From contig NZ_JAHHDX010000176.1 in NCBI RefSeq assembly GCF_018619335.1, positions 1 through 36,939 on the forward strand: a stretch of 36,939 nt of DNA, in the 5' to 3' direction. The notes beneath the pieces are model-generated. The model was not told the DNA's origin. It saw only the letters and a program-made list of their open reading frames with translations, and made no database searches. This document shows positions 25,538 through 35,122 of the stretch, piece by piece (positions within the stretch are counted from its first letter, which is position 1; each line of letters opens with the position of its first letter). This stretch comes from Alteromonas sp. ALT199. GTDB taxonomy: Bacteria; Pseudomonadota; Gammaproteobacteria; Enterobacterales; Alteromonadaceae. A program made the position numbers and the translations under genes.

Positions 25538-26597
25538 ATTGAATACAACGATATCGCTCGCCTTCCCCAAAGACAAAACGGTTTGGGATGATTACGTCTC
25601 CAACCATAACAACGCAACAGCCTATCATAGATTTGCGTGGCAAGAGGCTGTTCAATCGGCATACAACCATAAAGTGATGGGTTTAATTGCGCGAAGTAGC
25701 GAAACTAAGCAAGTCGTTGGCGTGTTGCCAGCTGTACTAATGACAACGCCACTTATGGGTAAAAAACTGTGTAGCCTACCCTATTGCGATGTAGGTTATG
25801 CCATTGCTGATAGCGATGAAATACAAGACCAATTAGTCGAGCACTTAAAGCAACTGGGCGTGAAAACAGGCAGTAAGCATGTCGAAGTTAGAAACGTAGC
25901 CGCCACACCTGAAGACAGCACGTTACTTGCCCATAAAAAAGTAAGAATGCTATTACCACTGCCAAGCGGAAGCGATGCACTTTTGGCTAGCTTCAAGTCG
26001 AAGCTGCGTAGCCAAATTCGAAAAGCCGAGAAAAACGGGCTCATTGTGCAACTAGGGTTAAGCACGGCGCTAATAGACGACTTTTACAACGTTTATGCTC
26101 AAAATATGAAAGATTTAGGATCACCTGTGCATGCCAAACGATGGTTTCAGCATATCATTAGCACCTACGGAGATAGCTGTATTGTAAGTGTGGTGTACAA
26201 AGACGATATAGCAATTGGTGGTGGGCTAGTTATTAAAAGTGGTTCACAGGCCTCCATTCCTTGGGCGTCAACACTTCGTAACTACAATAAGCTTGCTCCA
26301 AACATGCTGCTCTATTGGTCGTTATTGGCGCACTGTGCAGATAACAACATCTGCACCTTCGATTTTGGTCGCTCTACGTTTGAGGAAGGCACCTATCGCT
26401 TTAAAAAGCAGTGGGGCGCTACCCCCCAGCTACTCGACTGGCAGATAGATGGGAAAAGTTATTCACTAACAAACGACACAGCAAGTAACACTTCCCCAAG
26501 TAAAATTCGCCCCGCTATTGAAAGTGTGTGGAGAAAGCTTCCCCTTAATCTAACAATTACCGTCGGTTCTGCAATAAGACCGTATATCAGCTTGTAG
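25527..26597 (+). CDS. FemAB family protein, PEP-CTERM system-associated (TIGR03019-like)
   Basis: This is a 356-residue GNAT-fold protein resembling the FemAB-related family of exosortase loci. Typical blocks are TAYHRFAWQEAVQSAYNHK near the N-terminus, LRSQIRKAEKNGL in the middle, NMKDLGSPVHAKRWFQHI, and the C-terminal FDFGRSTFEEGTYRFKKQWG. Fem-type enzymes transfer an amino acid from aminoacyl-tRNA; in these loci the acceptor is thought to be a polysaccharide sugar but is unproven. It overlaps the deacetylase by 11 bases and is followed 12 bases later by asnB. A preceding N-deacetylation could create the free amine it acylates. Confidence 0.9.
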   Translation: MGNELNTTISLAFPKDKTVWDDYVSNHNNATAYHRFAWQEAVQSAYNHKVMGLIARSSETKQVVGVLPAVLMTTPLMGKKLCSLPYCDVGYAIADSDEIQDQLVEHLKQLGVKTGSKHVEVRNVAATPEDSTLLAHKKVRMLLPLPSGSDALLASFKSKLRSQIRKAEKNGLIVQLGLSTALIDDFYNVYAQNMKDLGSPVHAKRWFQHIISTYGDSCIVSVVYKDDIAIGGGLVIKSGSQASIPWASTLRNYNKLAPNMLLYWSLLAHCADNNICTFDFGRSTFEEGTYRFKKQWGATPQLLDWQIDGKSYSLTNDTASNTSPSKIRPAIESVWRKLPLNLTITVGSAIRPYISL

Positions 26598-26609
26598 GAA
26601 TAAGATTGT

Positions 26610-28508
26610 ATGTGTGGTATTGCAGGTTTTAGTCTGTTCAATCATCAAGAAGGCAATGAGGCGTCGCTACATGCTATGCACCAAGCTATTGTGCATAGAG
26701 GTCCAGATGCAAGCGGTTCGTACCTAGACGATTACGTAGGTTTATGTCATAGACGATTAAGTATTTTAGATTTATCGGAAGCGGGCAACCAGCCCATGTA
26801 CTCTGCCGATAATAATTTAGTTATTGTTTTTAATGGTGAAATATACAATTTTTTAGAACTAAGAGCTGAGCTTGAGCAACAAGGTTTTACTTTCAAAAGC
26901 CATACCGATACAGAAGTTATACTGGCGCTTTATGCCCAAGAAGGTGTTAAGTGTCTTGATAAGCTAAATGGTATGTTTGCATTTGCCCTGTGGGACAAAT
27001 CCAAACAAGAGCTATTTATTGCTCGCGATAGGCTAGGCAAAAAGCCCCTTTACTATTTTTCAGACAATGGACGTTTTGCCTTTGGGTCAGAAATAAAAGC
27101 CATACTTGCACTACAAGATATTCCAAGGGAAATACGGCTGGACGCAGTGCACGATTTTTTTACCTACCAGTACGTGCCCGACCCTAAAAGTATTTTTAAA
27201 CACATACATAAACTTCCCCCTGCCCACTATCTCGTTCTAAACAAAGATGGGTTTTCAATAAAAGAATATTGGGATCTAAGTTTCAAAAATATCACCCGTG
27301 AAAACGAAGCAACGAACAACCAAAAGCTTAAAGCATTGCTAGAAAAAGTGACCAAACAACGAATGATTAGTGATGTACCTTTAGGTGCCTTTCTAAGCGG
27401 TGGTGTAGACAGTTCTGGTGTAGTAGCCATGATGGCGGAAGCGAGCGACAAGCCGGTCAAAACGTGTACGATCGGGTTCGACAACAAAGAATTTAATGAA
27501 GCGGAATTCGCACGGGAAATAGCTGAAAAATACCATACTGAACACCATGAATTTACGGTAAATCAAAATGTTGCAGAGCAGTTAGAACACATTGCCAGTT
27601 TTTTTGACGAACCCTTTGCCGACCCTTCGTTAGTACCCACATTTTTTGTGTCTGAACTCGCCAGAAAGGCAGTTACCGTTGCATTGGCCGGCGATGGAGG
27701 GGACGAAATGTTTGCCGGCTATGAAAAGTACACTACGGACGATATCGAAAACAAACTTAGGAATAAGTTTCCTGAAAGCGTTAGAAAATTGATATTCCCG
27801 AGACTTGCAAAAATAGTCGGCGCATTACCAGGGTTGATTGGAAGAAAAGGGAAATCGCTACTTAGCAGTTTATCGCACGACCCCGCCATGGGCTTTTTCA
27901 TTACAAACAGTATGATGACCGACGATATGTGGAGTAAATTGGTGAAACCAGAGGTAGCCGCAGCGCTTAGCGGTTACCACCCTAGCCAATACACACTTGA
28001 TATGTACAACAAGGCCGATGGCCCAGACCATTTAAGCAAAATTTTGTATACCGATATTAAAACCTATATGACCGGCGACATTTTGGTGAAAGTAGACAGA
28101 ATGAGCATGGCCAACTCTCTAGAAGTACGAGCCCCTATTCTCGACTATCAAGTTGCAGAGTTTGCAGCCACTCTACCCTCGTCACAAAAATACCGTGATG
28201 GGGAAAAGAAGTACTTACTGAAAGAAGTGTTTAAACCATTTATTCCCGATTCGTTGCTTTATAGAAAGAAAATGGGCTTCAGTACCCCCTTAGATGAGTG
28301 GTTCAGGGGCGAATTAAAAGCATTGTCAGAATCAAGGCTTCTTCAACGTGACAAGGGTTTAAGCGATGTATTTAATACAACCGTGATTAATTCCGTTTGG
28401 CAGGAACATCAAAGCCGTACGAAAGATCACGGCATCGTATTGTGGAGCATGCTGATGTACCAAATGTGGTACGACCGATATGCGGTTATACAAGAGCGTA
28501 CATCATAA
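26610..28508 (+). CDS. asnB: Asparagine synthase-type glutamine amidotransferase
   Basis: This is a 632-residue class II amidotransferase. The catalytic Cys2 is in MCGIAGFS, followed by HRGPD, HRRLSILDLS and VFNGEIYNF of the glutaminase domain. The synthetase domain has the ATP-pyrophosphatase P-loop SGGVDS at 263-268 and RAPILDYQVAEFA. In sugar loci such enzymes amidate uronic acids rather than aspartate; the exosortase-associated amidotransferase families are close relatives. With the epimerase for UDP-galacturonate at 4794, a uronamide in the polymer is plausible but inferred. The RBS is TAGGAA and the stop overlaps the next ATG by one base (TAATG). Confidence 0.9.
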   Translation: MCGIAGFSLFNHQEGNEASLHAMHQAIVHRGPDASGSYLDDYVGLCHRRLSILDLSEAGNQPMYSADNNLVIVFNGEIYNFLELRAELEQQGFTFKSHTDTEVILALYAQEGVKCLDKLNGMFAFALWDKSKQELFIARDRLGKKPLYYFSDNGRFAFGSEIKAILALQDIPREIRLDAVHDFFTYQYVPDPKSIFKHIHKLPPAHYLVLNKDGFSIKEYWDLSFKNITRENEATNNQKLKALLEKVTKQRMISDVPLGAFLSGGVDSSGVVAMMAEASDKPVKTCTIGFDNKEFNEAEFAREIAEKYHTEHHEFTVNQNVAEQLEHIASFFDEPFADPSLVPTFFVSELARKAVTVALAGDGGDEMFAGYEKYTTDDIENKLRNKFPESVRKLIFPRLAKIVGALPGLIGRKGKSLLSSLSHDPAMGFFITNSMMTDDMWSKLVKPEVAAALSGYHPSQYTLDMYNKADGPDHLSKILYTDIKTYMTGDILVKVDRMSMANSLEVRAPILDYQVAEFAATLPSSQKYRDGEKKYLLKEVFKPFIPDSLLYRKKMGFSTPLDEWFRGELKALSESRLLQRDKGLSDVFNTTVINSVWQEHQSRTKDHGIVLWSMLMYQMWYDRYAVIQERTS

Positions 28509-29629
28509 TGAAAGTACTGCACGTTACCTACGATATGCGCATTGGCGGCACTGAAATGGTGATCAAGAACATCATAGAGGGCAATACCGACGCCAATATA
28601 AACATGTCAATTTATTGTATAGAAGCCCCTTTAGGCCCTTGGGGTGAAGATTTAGCACAATCTGGCATTTCCATTACGATGCAAGAACGCAAACCAGGTT
28701 TTGACACTTCGCTAATTAGCGCATTAAGGCAACACATTAAAGAAAACAACATAGATATTTTACATTGCCACCAATACACCCCTTGGGTATACGGTGCATT
28801 AGCAGCGGCCTTTACAAAAACGAAGGTTATTTTCACGGAACATGGGCGCTTTTATCCTGACTCTACAAGCTGGAAAAGAAAGCTCGTTAACCCAATACTG
28901 CTATTTTTCACGTCAAAGGTAACCGCAATTTCGAAGGCGACAAGCGATGCGTTGGTAAACTATGAATTCATTCCTAGTCGTAGCATAGACATAGTTTACA
29001 ACGGTATCAAACCATTAGCAGTAAAGCAGAAAGAAGTGGAAGCGTTGCGCTCGCAGCTAAGGCTAAATGAAACAGACATAATATTAGGTACCATTGCACG
29101 GTTCGACCCGATTAAAAATCAACTTTTGATGATTAACGCATTTGCAGACGCAGCAAAAGACCGAGACGACCTTTATCTGCTGCTGGTGGGGGATGGGGAA
29201 ATGCGTCAAGCACTGCAGCAAGAAGTAGATAGATTAGAAATTCTCGATAGAGTTATTTTTACTGGCTATATTGCCAATCCTGCAAACTATTTAGCGCTAA
29301 TGGATGTTTTTTTACTTTCATCATTAAGTGAAGGTACGTCGATGACGTTGCTTGAAGCCATGAGTTTAGGCAAACCCTGTGTAGTGACTAATGCGGGCGG
29401 TAACGCCGAAGTTATTACTCACAACCTTAATGGCCTAGTAACAGAAAACGATAACAAAAATGCGTTTGCAACGGCGATAATACAATTAACGCAACACCAT
29501 GAGATGCGAAGAAATTTTGGTAAAAATGCGATCGAGAAATTTGAATTACAATTCAGTGCACAAAAGATGAATGAGGCATTCCGAATTCAATACAATCACC
29601 TTATTGCCGTCGGTTCAGTGAGAAGTTAA
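28508..29629 (+). CDS. Glycosyltransferase family 4
   Basis: This is a 373-residue GT-B enzyme. It starts MKVLHVTYDMRIGGTEMVI, has DILHCHQYTPWVYG and FTEHGRFYPD in the acceptor half, and IARFDPIKNQLLMINAFADA, LLVGDGEMR and SEGTSMTLLEAMSLGKPCV (EX7E) in the donor half. The N-terminus recalls the TIGR03088 exosortase-locus sugar transferases, but assignment to that group is uncertain. ATG 28508 shares its first base with the asnB stop. It is one of three GT4 genes in the plus-strand operon; the sugar is unknown. Confidence 0.92.
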   Translation: MKVLHVTYDMRIGGTEMVIKNIIEGNTDANINMSIYCIEAPLGPWGEDLAQSGISITMQERKPGFDTSLISALRQHIKENNIDILHCHQYTPWVYGALAAAFTKTKVIFTEHGRFYPDSTSWKRKLVNPILLFFTSKVTAISKATSDALVNYEFIPSRSIDIVYNGIKPLAVKQKEVEALRSQLRLNETDIILGTIARFDPIKNQLLMINAFADAAKDRDDLYLLLVGDGEMRQALQQEVDRLEILDRVIFTGYIANPANYLALMDVFLLSSLSEGTSMTLLEAMSLGKPCVVTNAGGNAEVITHNLNGLVTENDNKNAFATAIIQLTQHHEMRRNFGKNAIEKFELQFSAQKMNEAFRIQYNHLIAVGSVRS

Positions 29630-29630
29630 C

Positions 29631-30815
29631 GTGAAAGATAAACAAAAAGTAGAGTTGGTTTTCTCTGAAGTATTCCCACCAATGCATGGCGGAAGTGGTC
29701 GTTGGTTATGGGAGGTATATTCTCGTCAAGATGCCGAAAAGTACGTTGTGGTTGCGGGCAATGCTGAGGGTGACACAATATTTGATGATAAAGCCGAACT
29801 AAAAATTCATAGAATTTCTTTCAATTATTTATCGTGGTCTGATTGGGCGTTATTTTCAGTGGGCGGCCTTATTTTCTATACCAAACTTTTTTTACAACTT
29901 AGAAGAGTCATTAAACAATATCATGTAACGGCTATTCATTGCGGGCGATGTATTCCTGAAGGCTTTGTTGCTATGCTGTTTAAGGTTTTCAAAGGTATTC
30001 CTTATTACTGTTATATACATGGTGAAGATATTGAGAATAGTGCGACTAGCCGAAGTATGACAGCCATGCTACGGCCAGTGCTCAAGCGAGCAGACCTTCT
30101 TATTTGTAATAGTAAAAATTCGCATCGCTTGTTGCTTGAACATTGGGATGTTCAAAAAGATAAGTGCTGCATTGTTAATCCTGGGGCAAATACATCTGTA
30201 TTCGTCCCGGCTCCCCGCTGCGAATCTACTCGCCAAAAACTTGGCTGGAAAGACAGATTTGTATTAGTGACTGTTTCTCGGTTAGAAGAACGTAAAGGAC
30301 ACGATATGATGGTTAAGGCAATGACTGATATTGTGAAAAGCGTTCCCAATGCTTTGTATGCCATTATTGGTAGCGGCCCACGCATTGAATACCTTAAACA
30401 ATTGACACACGAACTAAATTTACACGATAACATTAGGTTTATGCCCAATGTAAGTGACAAAGACATGGTGGCATGCTACCAACAGGCAGACGTATTTGTT
30501 TTACCAAATAGAGATGTAGGGCGCAACATTGAAGGCTTTGGTATAGTAATGATAGAAGCGCAAGCCTGTGGCATACCCGTGATTGGTGGCTTGTCTGGTG
30601 GAACTCCTGAAACACTAGTACATGGCCAAACCGGGTTTAGCGTAAATTCCAGTACGCCAAATGAACTTGTTGAGCATGTGATTTTGTTGGCGGGTGATTA
30701 TGAAAAGCGCGAAAAAATGGGGTTATGTGCCCGTAAGCATGCAGAGCAGTTTGACTGGGAAATAAAAGGCCCGGAGGTAATACAGAGCATAGAACGCTTG
30801 GAGTCTATCAAGTGA
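29631..30815 (+). CDS. Glycosyltransferase family 4
   Basis: This is a 394-residue GT-B enzyme. The N-terminal half has VFPPMHGGSGRWLWEVYSR and YYCYIHGEDIE; the donor half has TVSRLEERKGHDMMVKAMTD, AIIGSGPRIEYL and the EX7E block EGFGIVMIEAQACGIPVIGG. The start codon is GTG with GAGAAG upstream, one base after the previous gene. It overlaps the ligase gene by four bases (GTGA). The sugar specificity is unknown. It is likely the last transferase before polymerisation or transfer, judged only by gene order. Confidence 0.92.
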   Translation: MKDKQKVELVFSEVFPPMHGGSGRWLWEVYSRQDAEKYVVVAGNAEGDTIFDDKAELKIHRISFNYLSWSDWALFSVGGLIFYTKLFLQLRRVIKQYHVTAIHCGRCIPEGFVAMLFKVFKGIPYYCYIHGEDIENSATSRSMTAMLRPVLKRADLLICNSKNSHRLLLEHWDVQKDKCCIVNPGANTSVFVPAPRCESTRQKLGWKDRFVLVTVSRLEERKGHDMMVKAMTDIVKSVPNALYAIIGSGPRIEYLKQLTHELNLHDNIRFMPNVSDKDMVACYQQADVFVLPNRDVGRNIEGFGIVMIEAQACGIPVIGGLSGGTPETLVHGQTGFSVNSSTPNELVEHVILLAGDYEKREKMGLCARKHAEQFDWEIKGPEVIQSIERLESIK

Positions 30816-32152
30816 TATCCGCACTACTATACTTAATACCATTTTTAACGGGTTTGGCAATGTCTTTTCGGCATGGCCCAGTGCTTATTTTTATGGTGTA
30901 CCAGCTCGATTATTTCTTAAACCCACAGAATAAGTGGTGGGGAAGCTACCTACCCTTTTTAGGTGCTCAATTTTATCTCGTGTTAACAATGTTAATCGTA
31001 TTTTTCATTGGTTTCGGAAAATACTGGCCAAATAAATATTTTAAACACCCCCAAATTGTATTTATGTGGCTAACAATCATATGTTTTTGTGCAGCTTATT
31101 TTAATGCGCCTTATTTGGCATACCATGTTTCAGCAATGGATGCCCTTCTTACAGTGGCAGCAGTGACATTTCTCATTGTCAAATTATGTACTCAAAAAAA
31201 ACATATCTCTTGGATAGTCGATACATATCTTCTCAGTGCTTTCCTTTTAGCTTTCTATATATTTGGTTGGGGCCGCGATAACTCAGGTCGAGTGGCCGGA
31301 GTAGGAATGGTAGATGCTCCAGATGCTAATCTAGTGGCAGCGGCACTAGCCCCTACTATCGTAATATTTATAGCTAAATTAATTGCTCATAAATCTCTAG
31401 TCCAACGTGGCATATATTCTATTGGGTTAATTTTCTCCCTGAACTCACTGATATTGATTAACAGTAGAGGCGCATTTTTGGGAGTCGTTGCAGGCGTTTC
31501 TTACTTTTTATTCATTAGCTTTAGAAATAAAGCTTTCACAGCCAAGGAAAAAGGTACGATTTTTCTTGGTATGATACTTTTTGTGGGTGCGTTCTTTAGG
31601 CTAGCAGACGATACCTTTATTAACCGAATGATGACTGTTCAAGAACAATCAACACTGAACGAAGAACAAGAAACAGGCTCAACTCGTGTCTTCTTCTGGC
31701 TTGCCTCAGTAGAAATGGCAAAAGATCACCCTTTTGGAGCGGGAGCAGGAGCTTTTCAGTATTATGGAACATATTATATCCCGACTCATATCGATACTGG
31801 TAAGTCGCGACAACGAGCTGTTCACTCAACGTGGTTTGAGACGCTTTCCGAAGCGGGTTTTCTTGGCCTTTTGTTTTTTACACTTATGATATGGTACACC
31901 TTCAGAGCTTTCGCAAGGGTTAGAAAAGAATTGTGGAAGCACAAAGACTTTATTAACAGTTCATTCGTTCTTTCTTTAGCTAGTGGCTTTGTAACATTTA
32001 TCGTGTGCATGACATTCATTAATAGAATGCGTGCGGAAGTACTTTATTGGCTGGTCGCGCTTTCTGCTTGCTGTCTTAATATGTATTTAACCAAGAGCGA
32101 TCTCCAACCTTCAAAGCAAGAAACTAGTTTAAAAAAAGGGAACAACCTATGA
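30812..32152 (+). CDS. O-antigen ligase/polymerase family membrane protein (Wzy/WaaL-like)
   Basis: This is a 446-residue polytopic inner-membrane protein with roughly ten hydrophobic segments. The Wzy_C-type region contains LINSRGAFLGVVAGV, the periplasmic loop with ETGSTRVFFWLASVEMAKD, and HSTWFETLSEAGFLGLLFF. It resembles the putative O-glycosylation ligase of exosortase-A loci (TIGR03097) but could equally be the chain polymerase. The start is GTG, coupled to the GT4 before it; its stop overlaps the sulfotransferase start (ATGA). It acts on undecaprenyl-linked units on the periplasmic face. Confidence 0.85.
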   Translation: MISALLYLIPFLTGLAMSFRHGPVLIFMVYQLDYFLNPQNKWWGSYLPFLGAQFYLVLTMLIVFFIGFGKYWPNKYFKHPQIVFMWLTIICFCAAYFNAPYLAYHVSAMDALLTVAAVTFLIVKLCTQKKHISWIVDTYLLSAFLLAFYIFGWGRDNSGRVAGVGMVDAPDANLVAAALAPTIVIFIAKLIAHKSLVQRGIYSIGLIFSLNSLILINSRGAFLGVVAGVSYFLFISFRNKAFTAKEKGTIFLGMILFVGAFFRLADDTFINRMMTVQEQSTLNEEQETGSTRVFFWLASVEMAKDHPFGAGAGAFQYYGTYYIPTHIDTGKSRQRAVHSTWFETLSEAGFLGLLFFTLMIWYTFRAFARVRKELWKHKDFINSSFVLSLASGFVTFIVCMTFINRMRAEVLYWLVALSACCLNMYLTKSDLQPSKQETSLKKGNNL

Positions 32153-32948
32153 CTCTTCCAAACTTTATTTGTGTGGGCGTACAAAGAGCTGGCACAACTT
32201 GGTTATATGAGTGTCTGAAAGAACACCCAGAGGTGTATGTACCAGAGGTAAAAGAGCTAAACTTTTTCAGTAGTCATTTTGAAAAAGGAATAGAATATTA
32301 TGCTTCATTTTTCGAAAACGCTAGTACTGACTATAAGGCGATAGGCGAACTTTCACCAAATTATTACCACATTAAAACAGCTATTGACCGTATATCCAGT
32401 ACCTTGCCGAACACCAAAATTATACTAATTTTACGCGAACCAGTAGCAAGAAGTTATTCCCACTATCAATTAAGCGTTACAAATCAATGCAGTGGAATGA
32501 CCTTTGACGAAGCAATGGAGCAAGTACCAATAATTAGTACTTTAAGCATGCAAGCAACGTTTGTCGAGCACATCCTAAACTCTTTTCCTCGCAATAATAT
32601 ACATCTCGCATTTTATGACGAACTTCAAGCTACCCCTCAGTCATTTTTGAAGGGAGTTTTTGGTTTTTTAAATGTTAATGATAGCTTTACTCCTTCTATT
32701 CTAAATAACCGTGTCAATAGAATTATATTTCCCCGCACTCAAGAGCTTCTTAACAAACTGGGTTATCTAAATTAGTTGAGTATATCAAGTCGGGTTGGTT
32801 AGGAAGTATTATTAAGGAAAATTATAATACAGGAGGTAGGAAAAAAGAGTTGAACGTGAACAACGCTCATAAAGGCAAGTTCTTGGACGATATTGAAAGG
32901 CTTGAAGACTTGCTGCAAATTGAGCTTTCCCATTGGAAAAATAAATAA
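32149..32948 (+). pseudogene. Sulfotransferase, frameshifted near its 3' end
   Basis: The first frame gives 208 residues of a PAPS-dependent carbohydrate sulfotransferase: the 5'-phosphosulfate loop GVQRAGTTWLY near the start, the NFF and GELSPNYY blocks, and the 3'-phosphate site REPVARSYSHYQLS. It stops at a TAG at 32773-32775. The -1 frame, open from 32754, continues LSKLVEYIKSGW and ends FLDDIERLEDLL then QIELSHWKNK at the TAA 32946-32948. That is the normal C-terminus of this family. So one base appears missing between 32754 and 32775. The truncated protein keeps both PAPS sites but loses about 60 residues and may be inactive. Sequencing error is an alternative. The start overlaps the ligase gene by four bases. 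Confidence 0.85.
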
Positions 32949-33004
32949 ATCCAATGTATGAGGCGTATTTTTAATACTCGTATTAATAGCTAAAAAGGAT
33001 GGAT

Positions 33005-34946
33005 ATGCGCAACGATATTCAATTTTTGAGAGGCATCGCTGTTCTTTACGTAGTTTTTTACCATAGCGACTTAGGCTTGTTACCGCAAGGCTTTCTCGGT
33101 GTAGATATTTTTTTCGTGCTATCTGGCTTTTTAATTACCAAATTAATTTTAGAGCAAATAGAGCTGAGTAAATTTAGCTTCCGAAACTTTTATCAACGAC
33201 GTGTCAACCGACTCCTTCCTGCTTTATATGTGACACTTATATTAACATCGCTACTAAGCACTTTTTTTCTTACCTCTTCACAGCTAAAAGACTTTTCGCA
33301 TCAATTGATAGGTGCAGTAACATTTAGTGCAAACATGGTGCTTCCTACTCAAACTGGTTACTTTGATGCGGCAGCAGAAGGGAAACCACTGCTTCACATA
33401 TGGTCTTTATCTCTCGAAGAACAATATTATTTTCTATTGCCTCTAGTATTAACTTTAACTCCCAAGAAGCTTCGACTCGCAGCATTAATTGCGGGTTTTA
33501 TGGCCAGTATTTACATGTGTTTTTCATGGTCTTATGCTACTGATCAAAATGCACCATTTCTTTGGCGCTTTAGTGATATCAGTAAATATGAGTGGACATT
33601 TTATCTCTTGCCAACAAGAGCTTGGGAGCTTCTGACAGGTTCAGTCACTGCATGGTTGTATTTAAATAAACAAATTTCAGTAACTCGGCGTGTTAAGGTT
33701 ACTTGCCTGTCTATAATACTGACCTTAGGTTATCTACAAATAACGCATTCCCACCCAAATATAGAAGCACTAATCATAGTATGCTGTACGGCTGTTATTT
33801 TATTAGGCGATGATCTATGGCTCTCGCAGAACTTTATTAATAATAACGATAATTAAAGTTGGTGACTGGTCATACTCTATTTATCTAATTCATTGGCCTT
33901 TATTTGCATTCTCATATTTAGCTTACGTTGGGCAACCACCGCTGCTTGCTAGTTGCTTAGTCATAGTTCTTTCGATTTTTTTGGGTCAAGTTCAACACAA
34001 ATATATTGAAACACCTTTCCGTCACAGAGGTGCTCCATTACAGCTATCTCGTTTGCCCAACTTCGTTTTGGCTACCTTTTTTATTCTAACTCTTCCTATC
34101 ATTCTTACTTTACTACCAAAAAACGAAAATTTTAATAAGAGGGTTATAGCCCAAAAAAAACTGAATTATGGGTTTTCTCAAGAATGCCAAGGTGCAATTG
34201 ATAGCAGATCAAATATGAACACCAAGTGTACTAATAGTGAATCGTTCGACACTGTTGTATGGGGTGACAGTTACGCCATGCACTTGGTGCCTGGACTCAG
34301 CATTAAAAACGATATTGCCCAAATCACAAAAAGTATGTGCGGTCCATTTTTAAATGTTGCTATAGTCAACTCGAATTACAGTGAGCATTGGGCTAAAGGT
34401 TGCATTCATCACAATAATTTAGCCTTCGATTTTGTTAAAAACAATAAGAATATTAAAAACGTTATTCTAAGTTCTTCAATAGAGTTTTACTTACAGAACA
34501 AAATACTAGTAGATGACGGTAGAGTTGTAGTTGATAGTTCAGTACTCATTGACTCATATAAATTTATGATAAATGAACTAAATAAAGCGGGGAAATCTGT
34601 TGTGTTTGTATCCCCGCCCCCCAGAGACGGTAGAAACATTGGAGAATGTTTAGAAAGGGAGTATGGGCCAGCCCTATTGTTGATTGGCGACTGTACGATT
34701 AGTTTTGAAGCTTATCAAAAGCATCAGAAAAGTGTGACGACAATCTTAAAAGAACTGAAGAGCGTTAGCGCCGTTTTTGACGTCTCAATGCTTTTATGTG
34801 ACAAAAATAGATGCAACACTTCAAAGAATGGTACGTGGCTTTATAGAGATACTGGTCATTTAACGATTGAAGGTTCAGTCTTGATATTGGGAGACTTAAA
34901 AATTAGAGATTTATACAGCGAGTTAAAAAAGGGCAGTGATTCATAA
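33005..34946 (+). pseudogene. OafA-type acyltransferase with SGNH domain, split by a frameshift
   Basis: The first part (to a TAA at 33854-33856) encodes the acyltransferase-3 membrane domain: LRGIAVLYVVFYHSD with the catalytic-type histidine, GFLGVDIFFVLSGFLIT, YQRRVNRLLPAL and HIWSLSLEEQYY. The second frame, readable from 33810, resumes with KVGDWSYSIYLIHWPLFAF, then the last helices and a C-terminal SGNH domain with VVWGDSYAMHL and DTGHLTIEGS. Joined, this is one ordinary OafA/YrhL-like O-acyltransferase of about 645 residues. The break falls in the AT-rich tract at about 33830-33856, a +1 change. AAAAGG touches an ATG at 32999 but is well spaced for the ATG at 33005, so 33005 is taken as start. 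As it stands each half lacks part of the fold. Confidence 0.85.
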
Positions 34947-34970
34947 GAGTAACCATGCAGAAGCACAAAA

Positions 34971-35019
34971 TCTGAATCTTTCAGACTCTAAAGACGCCAT
35001 ATTTGTAATAAATATGGCG
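34971..35019. terminator. Tandem hairpins between convergent genes (possible terminator)
   Basis: A small hairpin, TCTGAA-TCT-TTCAGA (34971-34985), is followed by a perfect ten-pair stem CGCCATATTT-GTAAT-AAATATGGCG (34995-35019). They lie between the convergent O-acyltransferase and pyruvyl transferase genes, where terminators are expected. Neither strand shows a proper T-run after the main stem, so intrinsic termination is uncertain. The rest of the gap (35020-35122) is AT-rich with nothing recognisable. Confidence 0.4.
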
Positions 35020-35122
35020 AAAGAAGATTAAATTCAAAATTAAGGTCAAATAATATATACATTCATCTGAAGTACTTTCTTTTTCAATTAAAATAGAATT
35101 AATTTAATAACTCAATCACAAA

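Noticed and set aside
32754..32775. Programmed -1 frameshifting in the sulfotransferase
   Set aside because: No X-XXY-YYZ slippery heptamer in the zero frame and no obvious downstream stimulatory stem; a simple one-base deletion or sequence error explains it better.
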